Source: Maribacter cobaltidurans
GTDB lineage: Bacteria; Bacteroidota; Bacteroidia; Flavobacteriales; Flavobacteriaceae
Direction: 5' to 3'
Assembly (NCBI RefSeq): GCF_002269385.1
Contig: NZ_CP022957.1
Location: 2,165,001 to 2,229,000, forward strand
DNA length: 64,000 nucleotides
Shown: one piece after another, positions 38,072 through 46,406 of the stretch
How positions within the stretch are numbered: the stretch's first letter is position 1
Layout: every line of letters begins with the position of its first letter
Program-made: the position numbers and the translations under genes
Notes under the pieces: model-generated
Database searches by the model: none
What the model was told of the DNA's origin: nothing
The model's input: the letters and a program-made list of their open reading frames with translations, nothing else

Positions 38072-39619
38072 TTAATATATTGTTTTGCCGTCTTTATTTT
38101 TAAAACGGTATTCAAGATACGTATACGCATCCCTTGGTTGAATTTTTATCCATCTTTTATGTTCCAAGAACCACTTGGTACGGATCGATGGGAATCCTTT
38201 GGAAATATAAGCTGCAATAAAAGGGTGTATGTTCAATATAATGCTATTGTCCTTAGCAGGTCCTTTCAGCAAGCGCTCTAAATCCGCATTGATTTTATTG
38301 ATCAATACAATGGGAGCTTCAATCTCCTGTCCACCTTTGTTAGGATTTTCTTCGGTGGTTTTAATGTTCATTTCGGGTCTAACACGCTGTCTTGTTATCT
38401 GTATTAGCCCAAACTTACTTGGAGGTAAGATCTTATGCTTTGCCCGGTCATCTTTCATCTCATCCCTAAGATGGTCAAAAAGCTTTTTTCTGTGTTGAGA
38501 TTTTACCATATCGATAAAATCCACTACGATGATACCTCCCATATCCCTTAAGCGAAGCTGTCTTGCAATTTCAGAAGCGGCCAAAAGGTTTACTTCCAAA
38601 GCTGTATCTTCTTGGTTCTTTGCCTTACTGGAACGGTTACCGCTATTAACGTCTATAACGTGTAATGCTTCGGTATGTTCTATGATAAGATAAGCACCTT
38701 TGCTCATGGTCGCGGTGCGTCCAAAGGAAGTTTTAATTTGTCTGTCTATTCCGAATTTCTCAAAAATAGGAACATTGGTGGTGTAGTGTTTAACAATGGA
38801 TTCCTTCTCTGGTGCAATCTCTGAAACATAGTCCTTGATTTCGCCATATAAAGTAGGATCGTCCACATAAATTCCGGTAAAGCTATCGTTAAATATATCC
38901 CTAAGGATAGAGGAAGCCCTGTTGAGCTCCACCAATACTTTTGAGGGCGTCTGAGCCCGATATAATTTTTTACACATTGCTGACCATTTGTTCAGCAAGT
39001 TTTCTAGATCTTTGTCCAGTTCCGCAACTTTTTTGCCTTCTGCAACTGTTCTAATGATGACTCCAAACCCTTTTGGTTTTATGCTCTTGACAAGTCTTTT
39101 CAACCTGTCCTTCTCTTCCTTGCTCGCTATCTTTTGTGATACGGATACGCGATCGGAAAAGGGCACCATCACTAGATATCGTCCTGCAATGGAAAGCTCT
39201 GAACTTATTCTGGGTCCTTTGGTGGAAATCGGTTCTTTTACAATTTGCACTAAAAGTGATTGATTGGCCTTAATAACATCCGTTATTACGCCATTCTTAT
39301 CAATATCTTTATCAAATGGAAAGTTTTTCAAGGAGTAATCCTTTAATTTCCCGGAACTCACTTGCTTTATGAACTTTAACATGGAAGATAACTGTGGTCC
39401 AAGGTCATGATAATGCAAAAAAGCATCTTTTTCATAACCAACGTTGACAAAGGCCGCATTTAGTCCGGTAACCGGCTTGCGAATTTTGGCCAAGAATATA
39501 TCGCCGACCGAAAAGTTATTATTGTCTTCCTCTTTGTGCAGCTCAGTGAGTTTTCCGTCCTTTAATAAGGCAAAGTCTACGGCATCGGAACTAGATCTTA
39601 CGATTAATTCTCTATTCAC
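38072..39619 (-). CDS. rng: Ribonuclease E/G family protein
   Basis: 515 aa from a GTG at 39619, chosen because the family N terminus NRELIVRSSSDAVDFALL begins there and the 18 residues upstream are unrelated. An S1-like RNA-binding domain (NFSVGDIFLAKIRKPVTGLN) precedes the RNase H-like catalytic core with HVIDVNSGNRS and GGIIVVDFIDM (the two catalytic Asp). There is no long degradosome-type tail, so it is RNase G-like. It processes rRNA and mRNA. The length is typical for Bacteroidota. Confidence 0.93.
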   Translation of the reverse strand: MNRELIVRSSSDAVDFALLKDGKLTELHKEEDNNNFSVGDIFLAKIRKPVTGLNAAFVNVGYEKDAFLHYHDLGPQLSSMLKFIKQVSSGKLKDYSLKNFPFDKDIDKNGVITDVIKANQSLLVQIVKEPISTKGPRISSELSIAGRYLVMVPFSDRVSVSQKIASKEEKDRLKRLVKSIKPKGFGVIIRTVAEGKKVAELDKDLENLLNKWSAMCKKLYRAQTPSKVLVELNRASSILRDIFNDSFTGIYVDDPTLYGEIKDYVSEIAPEKESIVKHYTTNVPIFEKFGIDRQIKTSFGRTATMSKGAYLIIEHTEALHVIDVNSGNRSSKAKNQEDTALEVNLLAASEIARQLRLRDMGGIIVVDFIDMVKSQHRKKLFDHLRDEMKDDRAKHKILPPSKFGLIQITRQRVRPEMNIKTTEENPNKGGQEIEAPIVLINKINADLERLLKGPAKDNSIILNIHPFIAAYISKGFPSIRTKWFLEHKRWIKIQPRDAYTYLEYRFKNKDGKTIY

Positions 39620-39748
39620 CTGAATGTATTTATATCCATCCCAATAAAAATTAGGGATAGATGGATTAAACAATGCTGGAAACAGATTTAAAAAATCTGC
39701 CGAGGCTCTCTTTGGAGTCTCTATGTCAAGGAACGTGGGTATTAAAAC

Positions 39749-39777
39749 GAAAAAGTAGTTTCTAAAACTACTTTTTC
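39749..39777 (-). terminator. Perfect hairpin overlapping the end of the 29-aa gene
   Basis: Arms GAAAAAGTAGTTT (39749-39761) and AAACTACTTTTTC (39765-39777) with a 3-base loop. On the minus strand it spans the last Lys codons and the TAG of the 29-aa gene and is followed by T-rich DNA, so it can terminate or attenuate before rng. Confidence 0.7.
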
Positions 39778-39857
39778 TTGTGTCGGTTAGCTCTTCTGCG
39801 CTTTTTACGCTTATGGGTAGCTACCTTATGTCTTTTTCTTTTCTTACCGCTCGGCAT
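39768..39857 (-). CDS. 29-aa very basic AURKAIP1/COX24-like protein
   Basis: The minus strand from the ATG at 39857 reads MPSGKKRKRHKVATHKRKKR and nine more residues, ending HKKK. It is a nearly invariant Bacteroidota micro-protein of the AURKAIP1/COX24 class, related to the C-terminal segment of the mitochondrial small-subunit protein mS38. A ribosomal role is likely by homology. It lies between the HU gene (21-base gap) and rng, and its stop codon is buried in a terminator hairpin. Far too short for standard gene calling. Confidence 0.8.
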   Translation of the reverse strand: MPSGKKRKRHKVATHKRKKRRRANRHKKK

Positions 39858-39878
39858 AAAGTTCTTCTTTTTAGATTA

Positions 39879-40169
39879 TTATTTTACTTGTACGTTGCTT
39901 TTTACACCTTCTACAAAAACCTTTGCCGGCTTAAATGCAGGAATGTTATGGGCGGGGATTTTGATGGTTGTATTTTTAGAGATGTTCCTACCTGTTTTCT
40001 CTGCCCTGGTTTTGATTATAAAACTTCCAAAACCTCGTAGGTACACATTATCACCACTCTCCAAAGAAGTTTTAACTTCTTCCATAAAGGATTCAACTGT
40101 CGCTTGTACATCTCCTTTTTCAATTCCCAGTTTATCTGAGATCTTCGATACAATTTCCGCTTTCGTCAT
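39879..40169 (-). CDS. HU/IHF-family DNA-binding protein
   Basis: 96-aa nucleoid protein. It begins MTKAEIVSKISDKLGI. The dimer core is VYLRGFGSFIIKTRAEKTGRN, with the beta-arm NTTIKIPAHNIPAFKPAKVF containing the intercalating Pro. Length and sequence fit the HU family. It is transcribed towards rng and the 29-aa gene, and has its own -7 element. Confidence 0.95.
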   Translation of the reverse strand: MTKAEIVSKISDKLGIEKGDVQATVESFMEEVKTSLESGDNVYLRGFGSFIIKTRAEKTGRNISKNTTIKIPAHNIPAFKPAKVFVEGVKSNVQVK

Positions 40170-40206
40170 CTTACAATATTAGATTTTCTGTATTTTTTTC
40201 GGGTTG

Positions 40207-40214
40207 CAAATATA
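40207..40214 (-). promoter_or_regulatory. Candidate -7 element of the HU gene
   Basis: On the minus strand this reads TATATTTG (TANNTTTG), 38 bases before the ATG at 40169. Confidence 0.5.
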
Positions 40215-40268
40215 TAAATTAAATTCAATCTTTCTTTCTAAAGATCTAATTTTAAGTATTTAAACTGA

Positions 40269-40276
40269 TACTTTTG
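40269..40276 (+). promoter_or_regulatory. Candidate -7 element of mutY
   Basis: TACTTTTG, 20 bases before the mutY ATG at 40296; fits TANNTTTG. No clear -33 box. Confidence 0.45.
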
Positions 40277-40295
40277 CCCCTTATTATTTTTGGCA

Positions 40296-41345
40296 ATGTC
40301 TTTTTCCGATAAAATTTTGGCCTGGTACCATGAAAATAAGCGAGATCTGCCGTGGCGGGAGACCTTGGACCCTTATAAAATCTGGTTATCGGAAATTATC
40401 TTGCAACAGACAAGGGTAGCACAGGGAATGCCGTATTACTTTAGGTTTGTTGATGCGTTTCCAACGGTTAGGGATTTGGCCAATGCGGAAGAAGAGCAGG
40501 TCTTAAAACTATGGCAAGGTCTGGGATACTACTCGAGGGCAAGAAATTTACATGCCGCGGCAAAAATGGTAGTTCAGGATTACAATGGTGTGTTTCCCAC
40601 TAGTTATGAGGAGCTTTTAAAGTTAAAGGGAATTGGGGATTATACGGCCAGTGCAATATCATCCATTTGTTTTAACGAGCCCCAGGCGGTAGTGGACGGA
40701 AATGTGTATAGGGTATTGTCCCGATATTTTGGTGTAGATATACCCATTAATAGTTCCGAAGGAATAAAATATTTTAAGCAGTTGGCTCAGGAAATGTTGC
40801 CCCCAATCAATATCGGGGATTATAATCAGGGTATTATGGAATTCGGTGCCATACAATGCACTCCAAAGAATCCTAATTGTGAAATGTGTCCAATTGCTGA
40901 TGGATGCTTGGCCTTGGCAAAAGGAACCATAAAAAATTTACCGGTCAAGGTTGGAAAGACCAAAGTAAAAAAAAGGTATTTTAACTATTTGGTACCTATA
41001 AGTATTACCGAAGCTGGTGACAAAATCACTCAACTTAGGCAGCGAAAAGGAAAGGGTATTTGGCAAAACCTTTGGGAGTTTCCCTTGTTGGAGACAGAAA
41101 ATGAAGCAGAGTTGGACCAAATTGAAAAGAGTTATGGGGAAATTTTGAACTTAAAAGGAAAACCCCAAATGAGCTTATATAATAAAGAGTTTATTGTTCA
41201 CAAATTATCCCATCAGCACTTGCACACCAAATTTTGGATTGTAGAGGAGGTTATTGAACTGCAAGAGGGAATTGCGGTTTCCGATCTAAAAAAATATCCG
41301 GTGCCCGTATTGATTGCGGAGTTCATGAAAACATTTAAATTTTAG
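40296..41345 (+). CDS. mutY: A/G-specific adenine glycosylase
   Basis: 349 aa from the ATG at 40296 (a TTG two codons upstream is unlikely). It removes adenine mispaired with 8-oxoguanine. The helix-hairpin-helix is LLKLKGIGDYTASAI with catalytic Asp in VVDGNVYRVLSR. The [4Fe-4S] loop has four Cys in CTPKNPNCEMCPIADGC. A C-terminal NUDIX-like domain (LRQRKGKGIWQNLWEFP) recognises 8-oxoG. First gene of the conserved mutY-ssb-gldE-gldD row. Confidence 0.96.
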   Translation: MSFSDKILAWYHENKRDLPWRETLDPYKIWLSEIILQQTRVAQGMPYYFRFVDAFPTVRDLANAEEEQVLKLWQGLGYYSRARNLHAAAKMVVQDYNGVFPTSYEELLKLKGIGDYTASAISSICFNEPQAVVDGNVYRVLSRYFGVDIPINSSEGIKYFKQLAQEMLPPINIGDYNQGIMEFGAIQCTPKNPNCEMCPIADGCLALAKGTIKNLPVKVGKTKVKKRYFNYLVPISITEAGDKITQLRQRKGKGIWQNLWEFPLLETENEAELDQIEKSYGEILNLKGKPQMSLYNKEFIVHKLSHQHLHTKFWIVEEVIELQEGIAVSDLKKYPVPVLIAEFMKTFKF

Positions 41346-41353
41346 TACTTTTG
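41346..41353 (+). promoter_or_regulatory. Candidate -7 element of ssb
   Basis: TACTTTTG immediately after the mutY stop, 18 bases before the ssb ATG. Confidence 0.45.
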
Positions 41354-41370
41354 AACAGAATAAAAAAGAT

Positions 41371-41835
41371 ATGAGCGGTACATTAAACAAAGTGATGCTA
41401 ATTGGGCATCTAGGGGACGAAGTGAAGATGCACTATTTTGAAGGTGGGGGATGTATAGGTAGGTTTCCATTGGCTACCAACGAAACGTATACCAATAAAC
41501 AAACAGGAGAGCGTGTTACCAATACGGATTGGCATAATATTGTTGTAAGAAACAAGGCTGCGGAAATCTGTGAAAAATATTTGAGCAAGGGAGATAAGGT
41601 GTATGTAGAAGGACGTCTTAAAAACAGGCAATGGCAGGGTGAGGACGGCAATACAAGGTATACCACTGAGGTGCACGTGCAGGATTTTACCTTTTTGACA
41701 ACAAAACAGGAAAGTGGCATGGGCACTAGTTCCGGACAATCTACCCAATCACAACCTAATCAGGATGATGAAAGGACACCACCTAAGACTCCTGCACCTT
41801 TAGGACAGGATGAAGATGACGATTTACCATTCTAA
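41371..41835 (+). CDS. ssb: Single-stranded DNA-binding protein
   Basis: 154-aa protein with an N-terminal OB fold (LNKVMLIGHLGDEVKMHY, TDWHNIVVRNKAAEI, VYVEGRLKNRQW), a short Gln/Ser-rich linker and the acidic C-terminal tip DDDLPF that docks replication and repair proteins. Normal length. It lies 25 bases after mutY and 23 before gldE. Confidence 0.96.
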   Translation: MSGTLNKVMLIGHLGDEVKMHYFEGGGCIGRFPLATNETYTNKQTGERVTNTDWHNIVVRNKAAEICEKYLSKGDKVYVEGRLKNRQWQGEDGNTRYTTEVHVQDFTFLTTKQESGMGTSSGQSTQSQPNQDDERTPPKTPAPLGQDEDDDLPF

Positions 41836-41858
41836 AATTGGACATTAAAATATATTAA

Positions 41859-43187
41859 TTGGATCCTGACCCTTTACCACTGACCTTGAATTTTATGGTG
41901 ATGGATAGTGTTTTTGCACTAAATATTGCCATGTTGGTCGTTCTTCTTATGTGCTCCGCACTTATTTCTGGTGCTGAGGTGGCCTTGTTTGGACTTTCGG
42001 TTACGGAAATAAATGAAATAAAGGAGCAAAAAACGGACAAAAGCAACATCTTGATTAAGTTGTTGGAGCGTCCAAAAAAGCTATTGGCGACCATACTTAT
42101 TGCCAACAATGCCATTAATATTGGGGTTGTGCTGATTTTTAATTTAATTGGGGACACTCTTTTCTCTCAAGTAAATACGGTGTTGTTCAATATTGTTTCC
42201 GTTAGGTTCCTATTGGAAGTGGTAGTGGCCACCTTTTTGATTTTGATGTTCGGTGAAATATTGCCCAAGGTCTATGCCAATAGAAACCGACTTAGTTTCT
42301 CCAATACTATGGCGTATCCATTGAAAGTGTTGGACTTTTTATTTTCACCTCTAAGCCTTCCAATGCGTGCCGGTACTATTTTCCTATATAACAAGTTGGG
42401 GAAGGAAAAATCCAACCTGAGCGTTGATCATTTATCGCAAGCCTTGGAACTCACTTCCCATGGGGACACCACTAAAGAGGAACAAAAGATTTTACAGGGT
42501 ATCGTTACGTTTGGAAATACGGATACCAAACAAGTAATGAGACCTAGGATTGACATTTTTGCATTGAATGAGCAAATGAAATTTCCTGAAATACTGGAGG
42601 AAATCAAAAAGAACGGCTACTCTAGGATTCCTGTTTTTTCGGAAAATGTTGATAACGTACTCGGCGTATTATATGTAAAGGACCTTTTACCATATCTGGA
42701 TCGCAAGTCGTTTAATTGGATGTCCTTGATAAGGGAGCCCTACTTTGTGCCAGAGAACAAGAAGTTGGATGATTTATTGGCAGATTTTCAGGCAAAGAAG
42801 AATCATTTGGCAGTCGTAGTGGACGAGTACGGTGGAACCTCCGGTATTGTAACATTGGAAGATATTATTGAAGAAATAGTTGGGGATATAAGCGACGAGT
42901 TCGATGACGAGGATTTGGTTTTTTCCAAATTGGATGACTATAATTACGTATTTGAGGGAAAAACGACACTCAAGGATTTTTATAGGGTCATTAAACCGAT
43001 TGATGAGGATATTTTTGAGGATAACAAGGGTGAATCTGAAACTATAGCAGGCTTTGTACTGGAAATGGCAGGAAGTTTTCCAAAAAGGGGAGAGGAAGTA
43101 GTGTTCCAAGATTATAAATTTGTAGTGGAAAGTTTTGATAAAAAAAGATTGAAACAAATTAAAGTAACATTGCCACATGAAGCTTAA
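41859..43187 (+). CDS. gldE: Gliding motility-associated protein GldE
   Basis: 442-aa CNNM/CorC-like membrane protein. The start is a TTG giving MDPDPLPLTL; no ATG precedes the conserved part closer than residue 13. Three or four N-terminal helices (DUF21 region, ISGAEVALFGLS) precede two CBS domains (KQVMRPRIDIFAL, VVVDEYGGTSGIVTLEDII) and a CorC_HlyC domain. GldE can support GldD function in flavobacterial gliding/type IX secretion. The downstream gldD starts 11 bases before its stop. Confidence 0.92.
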   Translation: MDPDPLPLTLNFMVMDSVFALNIAMLVVLLMCSALISGAEVALFGLSVTEINEIKEQKTDKSNILIKLLERPKKLLATILIANNAINIGVVLIFNLIGDTLFSQVNTVLFNIVSVRFLLEVVVATFLILMFGEILPKVYANRNRLSFSNTMAYPLKVLDFLFSPLSLPMRAGTIFLYNKLGKEKSNLSVDHLSQALELTSHGDTTKEEQKILQGIVTFGNTDTKQVMRPRIDIFALNEQMKFPEILEEIKKNGYSRIPVFSENVDNVLGVLYVKDLLPYLDRKSFNWMSLIREPYFVPENKKLDDLLADFQAKKNHLAVVVDEYGGTSGIVTLEDIIEEIVGDISDEFDDEDLVFSKLDDYNYVFEGKTTLKDFYRVIKPIDEDIFEDNKGESETIAGFVLEMAGSFPKRGEEVVFQDYKFVVESFDKKRLKQIKVTLPHEA

Positions 43188-43731
43188 ACTAATGTCCCTG
43201 CTTGTTATTTGCAGCTTTCTTTTTTTTGCATGTGAGGATCAGGCCATCCCTAAACCAAAGGCTCAAATACGATTGGAATACCCGGAAGGTCCCCTTTCGA
43301 ACTTGGAGATGAATGACTTTAAGTTTCAATATAACGGGCTAGCTACACCGGATCTTGATTCGGAAAACGCATTCTCTTTGATATACCCAGACATGAAGGG
43401 TGCCATTTTCTTAAGTTATAAAAAAGTCGATGGTAATCTGGAAAAACTCATTACAGATGCCAGGCGTCTTAGTTATGAACATGCCGTAAAAGCTGATAAT
43501 ATAGTGGAACAACCCTATGTAAACCCTGATAAAAAGGTCTATGGTTCCTTGTTCGAAGTTCAGGGAAATGCCGCTTCCCAGTCCCAGTTCTTTGTAACCG
43601 ATAGTACCGAACATTTTTTAACAGGATCTGTCTATTTTTATACCAAGCCAAACTATGATTCCATTTTACCCGCGGCGGCCTACCTTCAAAACGATATAAG
43701 GGGTATCATAGAAACGTTGGAATGGAAATAA
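43177..43731 (+). CDS. gldD: Gliding motility lipoprotein GldD
   Basis: 184-aa lipoprotein (signal MKLKLMSLLVICSFLFFAC, lipobox FFAC) beginning EDQAIPKPKAQIRLEYPEG, which matches GldD. It is one of the lipoproteins needed for gliding in Flavobacterium; its mechanism is not settled. It overlaps gldE by 11 bases and precedes a PLP-dependent dehydratase gene by 12 bases. Length is as expected. Confidence 0.93.
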   Translation: MKLKLMSLLVICSFLFFACEDQAIPKPKAQIRLEYPEGPLSNLEMNDFKFQYNGLATPDLDSENAFSLIYPDMKGAIFLSYKKVDGNLEKLITDARRLSYEHAVKADNIVEQPYVNPDKKVYGSLFEVQGNAASQSQFFVTDSTEHFLTGSVYFYTKPNYDSILPAAAYLQNDIRGIIETLEWK

Positions 43732-43743
43732 AACAAGCAAGCC

Positions 43744-44691
43744 ATGAACAAGGAAGAGCTACTTAAATGTCATCAAAGAATAGTTCCATTTGTTCATGCA
43801 ACTCCCGTATTAACTTCTTCTCTAATCGACAAAAGACTGGGTTGTAAGGTTTTCTTTAAATGTGAAAACTTTCAACGAACAGGTGCCTATAAAATTAGGG
43901 GTGCCACCAATGCGATTTTAAAACTTGGGGATGAAGAAAGAAAAAAGGGTGTGGTGACCCATTCCTCCGGTAATTTCGCCCAAGCCGTTTCCTTGGCTGC
44001 TAAGAGCCTAGGTGTTCCGGCCCATATTGTTATGCCTACATCCGCACCTAAAGTTAAAAAGGAAGGGGTCGTGACTTATGGGGGTATCATATATGAATGT
44101 GAGCCAACCGTTGAAGCAAGACAGACCATGGCCGATAAGATATCCCACGATACCGGTGCCACTTTTTTACATCCATCCAATGATTTGAACGTGATAATTG
44201 GTCAAGGAACCGCTGCCATGGAACTATTGAACGAACAGCCGGATTTAGATGTGATTTTCTGTCCCGTGGGCGGTGGTGGACTTATTGCCGGCTCTTCCCT
44301 TACTGCAAAATACTTTGGCAAGAACTGTAAGGTAATCGGGGGAGAACCCATGGAAGCCGATGATGCCTACAGGTCATTGATTTCTGGAAAGATTGAAGGA
44401 AACGAAACCGTAAACACTATTGCAGATGGATTAAGAACCACCTTGGGCGATGTTAATTTTCCTATAATCAAAGAACATGTTGCCAAAATTGTCTGTGTCA
44501 CGGAGGAAGAAATAATTTCGGCAATGCGATTGGTTTGGGAAAGAATGAAAATTATAATAGAACCCTCAAGTGCCGTAGCTTTGGCAGCGTTGATAAGGGA
44601 TAATCAGGAGAATGCATCGGACTATCAAAATAAAAAGGTCGGGGTGATAATTTCTGGAGGTAATGTGGATTTGAATCAATTGCCCTTTTAG
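43744..44691 (+). CDS. Threonine/serine dehydratase (PLP-dependent, fold type II)
   Basis: 315-aa enzyme of the threonine dehydratase/serine racemase group. The Schiff-base Lys is in TGAYKIRGATNAI; the glycine loop is SSGNFAQ; the phosphate-binding GGGGLIAG is near residue 178. There is no C-terminal ACT domain, so it fits catabolic TdcB or serine racemase better than IlvA. The two cannot be separated here. It is followed by the metallo-hydrolase gene, whose GTG start shares a base with its TAG stop. Confidence 0.9.
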   Translation: MNKEELLKCHQRIVPFVHATPVLTSSLIDKRLGCKVFFKCENFQRTGAYKIRGATNAILKLGDEERKKGVVTHSSGNFAQAVSLAAKSLGVPAHIVMPTSAPKVKKEGVVTYGGIIYECEPTVEARQTMADKISHDTGATFLHPSNDLNVIIGQGTAAMELLNEQPDLDVIFCPVGGGGLIAGSSLTAKYFGKNCKVIGGEPMEADDAYRSLISGKIEGNETVNTIADGLRTTLGDVNFPIIKEHVAKIVCVTEEEIISAMRLVWERMKIIIEPSSAVALAALIRDNQENASDYQNKKVGVIISGGNVDLNQLPF

Positions 44692-45830
44692 TGAAACGGT
44701 TAAAACGGATATTAAAACGTATGTTGATAACGATTATAAGTATACTGGTTATACTTTTTGTTCTGGTGGCACTTTTTGTAAATCTGAATCCGGAGTTTGG
44801 CGGTACCATTCCGGACACAAAAAAGGAGCGTTTCTCAAAATCCCCAAACTATAAAAATGGTGTTTTTGAAAACCTTGGTGGGGTAAAGATGAGTATGGGA
44901 TTCAGTGATTACATAAAGGGGATGCGTGGCTTTTTCGCTTCGCAATCAAATACTAGACCCAATGGTAATCTCCCTACGGTAAAAGTAGATTCTTTGGAAT
45001 TGGCCAATTATTCTGGAGCCGCAAGACTTATATGGTTTGGCCACTCCGCCTTTCTGTTTCAAAAAAATGGTAAGAATATTTTAATCGACCCTATGTTTGG
45101 ACCTGTCCCTGCTCCCCATCCTTTATTGGGTGGAAAAAGATTTAGTGAACACTTGCCTATCGAGATAGAGCAATTGCCCCCAATTGATATGGTCCTCCTA
45201 TCCCATGATCATTATGACCACTTAGATTATAAGTCCATTCTTAAGTTAAGGGATAAAGTAAAAATGTTTTTTACTCCGTTGGGAGTGGGGTCACACTTGA
45301 GGGAATGGGGTGTGCCCGAAGCTAATATTATCGAAATGGATTGGTGGGATGATACTCTTTTTGAAGAGGTTTCTTTAAAATGTACACCTGCCCAACATTT
45401 TTCCGGACGTGGATTAGCGGATAGGGGCAAAACTTTATGGAGTAGTTGGGTCGTTCAAATGGACAGCACCAATATCTTTTTTAGTGGGGATAGCGGTTAT
45501 GGAAGCCATTTCAAGGAAATAGGGAATACATATGGACCTTTTGATTTCGCTATGATGGAATGTGGACAGTATAATGAACTCTGGAAGGAAATACATATGA
45601 TGCCCGAGGAAACGGCGCAAGCCGGTATTGATGTAAAGGCGAAGATGATTATGCCCATTCACTGGGGTGCCTTTAAATTGGCAATGCATTCATGGACCGA
45701 TCCTGTAATCCGGGTAACCCAAAAAGCAAAGGAATTGAATATGCCAATTAGTACACCCAGAATTGGGGAATTCATTTATTTGGATTCACTACGGGAAGAC
45801 GAGGAAAAATGGTGGAATGAAGTTAATTAG
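44691..45830 (+). CDS. MBL-fold metal-dependent hydrolase, NAPE-PLD/UlaG-like
   Basis: 379-aa protein starting with GTG at 44691 (TAGTG overlap with the dehydratase stop). An N-terminal membrane anchor (MLITIISILVILFVLVALFV) is followed by the beta-lactamase fold with SHDHYDHLDY (HxHxDH, near residue 167), FFSGDSGY and PIHWGAF. The layout fits N-acylphosphatidylethanolamine phospholipase D-like enzymes, so a phospholipid substrate is plausible but unproven. Its 3' end overlaps a convergent lipoprotein gene by eight bases. Confidence 0.87.
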   Translation: MKRLKRILKRMLITIISILVILFVLVALFVNLNPEFGGTIPDTKKERFSKSPNYKNGVFENLGGVKMSMGFSDYIKGMRGFFASQSNTRPNGNLPTVKVDSLELANYSGAARLIWFGHSAFLFQKNGKNILIDPMFGPVPAPHPLLGGKRFSEHLPIEIEQLPPIDMVLLSHDHYDHLDYKSILKLRDKVKMFFTPLGVGSHLREWGVPEANIIEMDWWDDTLFEEVSLKCTPAQHFSGRGLADRGKTLWSSWVVQMDSTNIFFSGDSGYGSHFKEIGNTYGPFDFAMMECGQYNELWKEIHMMPEETAQAGIDVKAKMIMPIHWGAFKLAMHSWTDPVIRVTQKAKELNMPISTPRIGEFIYLDSLREDEEKWWNEVN

Positions 45831-46245
45831 CTTTTTCCAATAGGGCTTCTGCGTTGGCAATACTGGAATTGATTTTTTCCTTGACCTCTTTGACCTCAAC
45901 CTCTTCCTCGTCTAACCATTGTTTCTTTTCTTCACTGAGTTCCTTGCCCTCCATAATTTCCTCTGGCTCAAATCTATTACCAAAATTTTGCATCCAATCC
46001 ATCATAGCCTTATTGGCATCCTGTAAATCTCTCATCGCCTTAGCTTCTGGAGAATCTGCACCTAGCGAATCTGCCATGGGTTTTAATTGACCAACTAATT
46101 TTCCCAATTGTCCCATTTTGGGCATGACCTCATCATGTATGGCCATAACTTGTTCCATTTGTGTAGGAGCTTTTTCTTTCTTTTCTTCCTTGCAGGAGAT
46201 GAAAAGTACTAAGCAACTTAGGATTGGTATAAGATATTTTTTCAT
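45823..46245 (-). CDS. Helical lipoprotein, unknown function
   Basis: 140-aa lipoprotein (lipobox FISC, residue 18). The rest is highly charged and helical, with a Met/Glu-rich pattern (QMEQVMAIHDEVMPKMGQL) and no cysteines beyond the lipobox. Proteins like this are often labelled viral A-type inclusion protein in Bacteroidota. It is probably a periplasmic helical bundle. It is convergent with the metallo-hydrolase gene, sharing eight bases at the tails. Confidence 0.75.
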   Translation of the reverse strand: MKKYLIPILSCLVLFISCKEEKKEKAPTQMEQVMAIHDEVMPKMGQLGKLVGQLKPMADSLGADSPEAKAMRDLQDANKAMMDWMQNFGNRFEPEEIMEGKELSEEKKQWLDEEEVEVKEVKEKINSSIANAEALLEKAN

Positions 46246-46355
46246 ATTTCTATTCTTAAGTAGAAGCGTGTTAATAATTCTGCAAAGATACCAAATAGGG
46301 CAATAACCTATGATTTATAGACTCTAAACTTCCAGTTATAAAATGTGAAATAAGA

Positions 46356-46382
46356 AAGCCCACTTGAAAATCAAATGGGCCC
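46356..46382 (-). terminator. Terminator of the M16 protease operon
   Basis: Stem GCCCACTTGA (46358-46367) / TCAAATGGGC (46371-46380) with a 3-base loop; on the minus strand it is followed by CTTTCTTA. Confidence 0.6.
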
Positions 46383-46406
46383 CTTAAAATCATTACAAAG
46401 GTAATA

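Noticed and set aside
45854..46090. Ser-rich ORF on the plus strand inside the lipoprotein gene
   Set aside because: Shadow of the Glu/Lys-rich minus-strand lipoprotein; low-complexity mirror translation.
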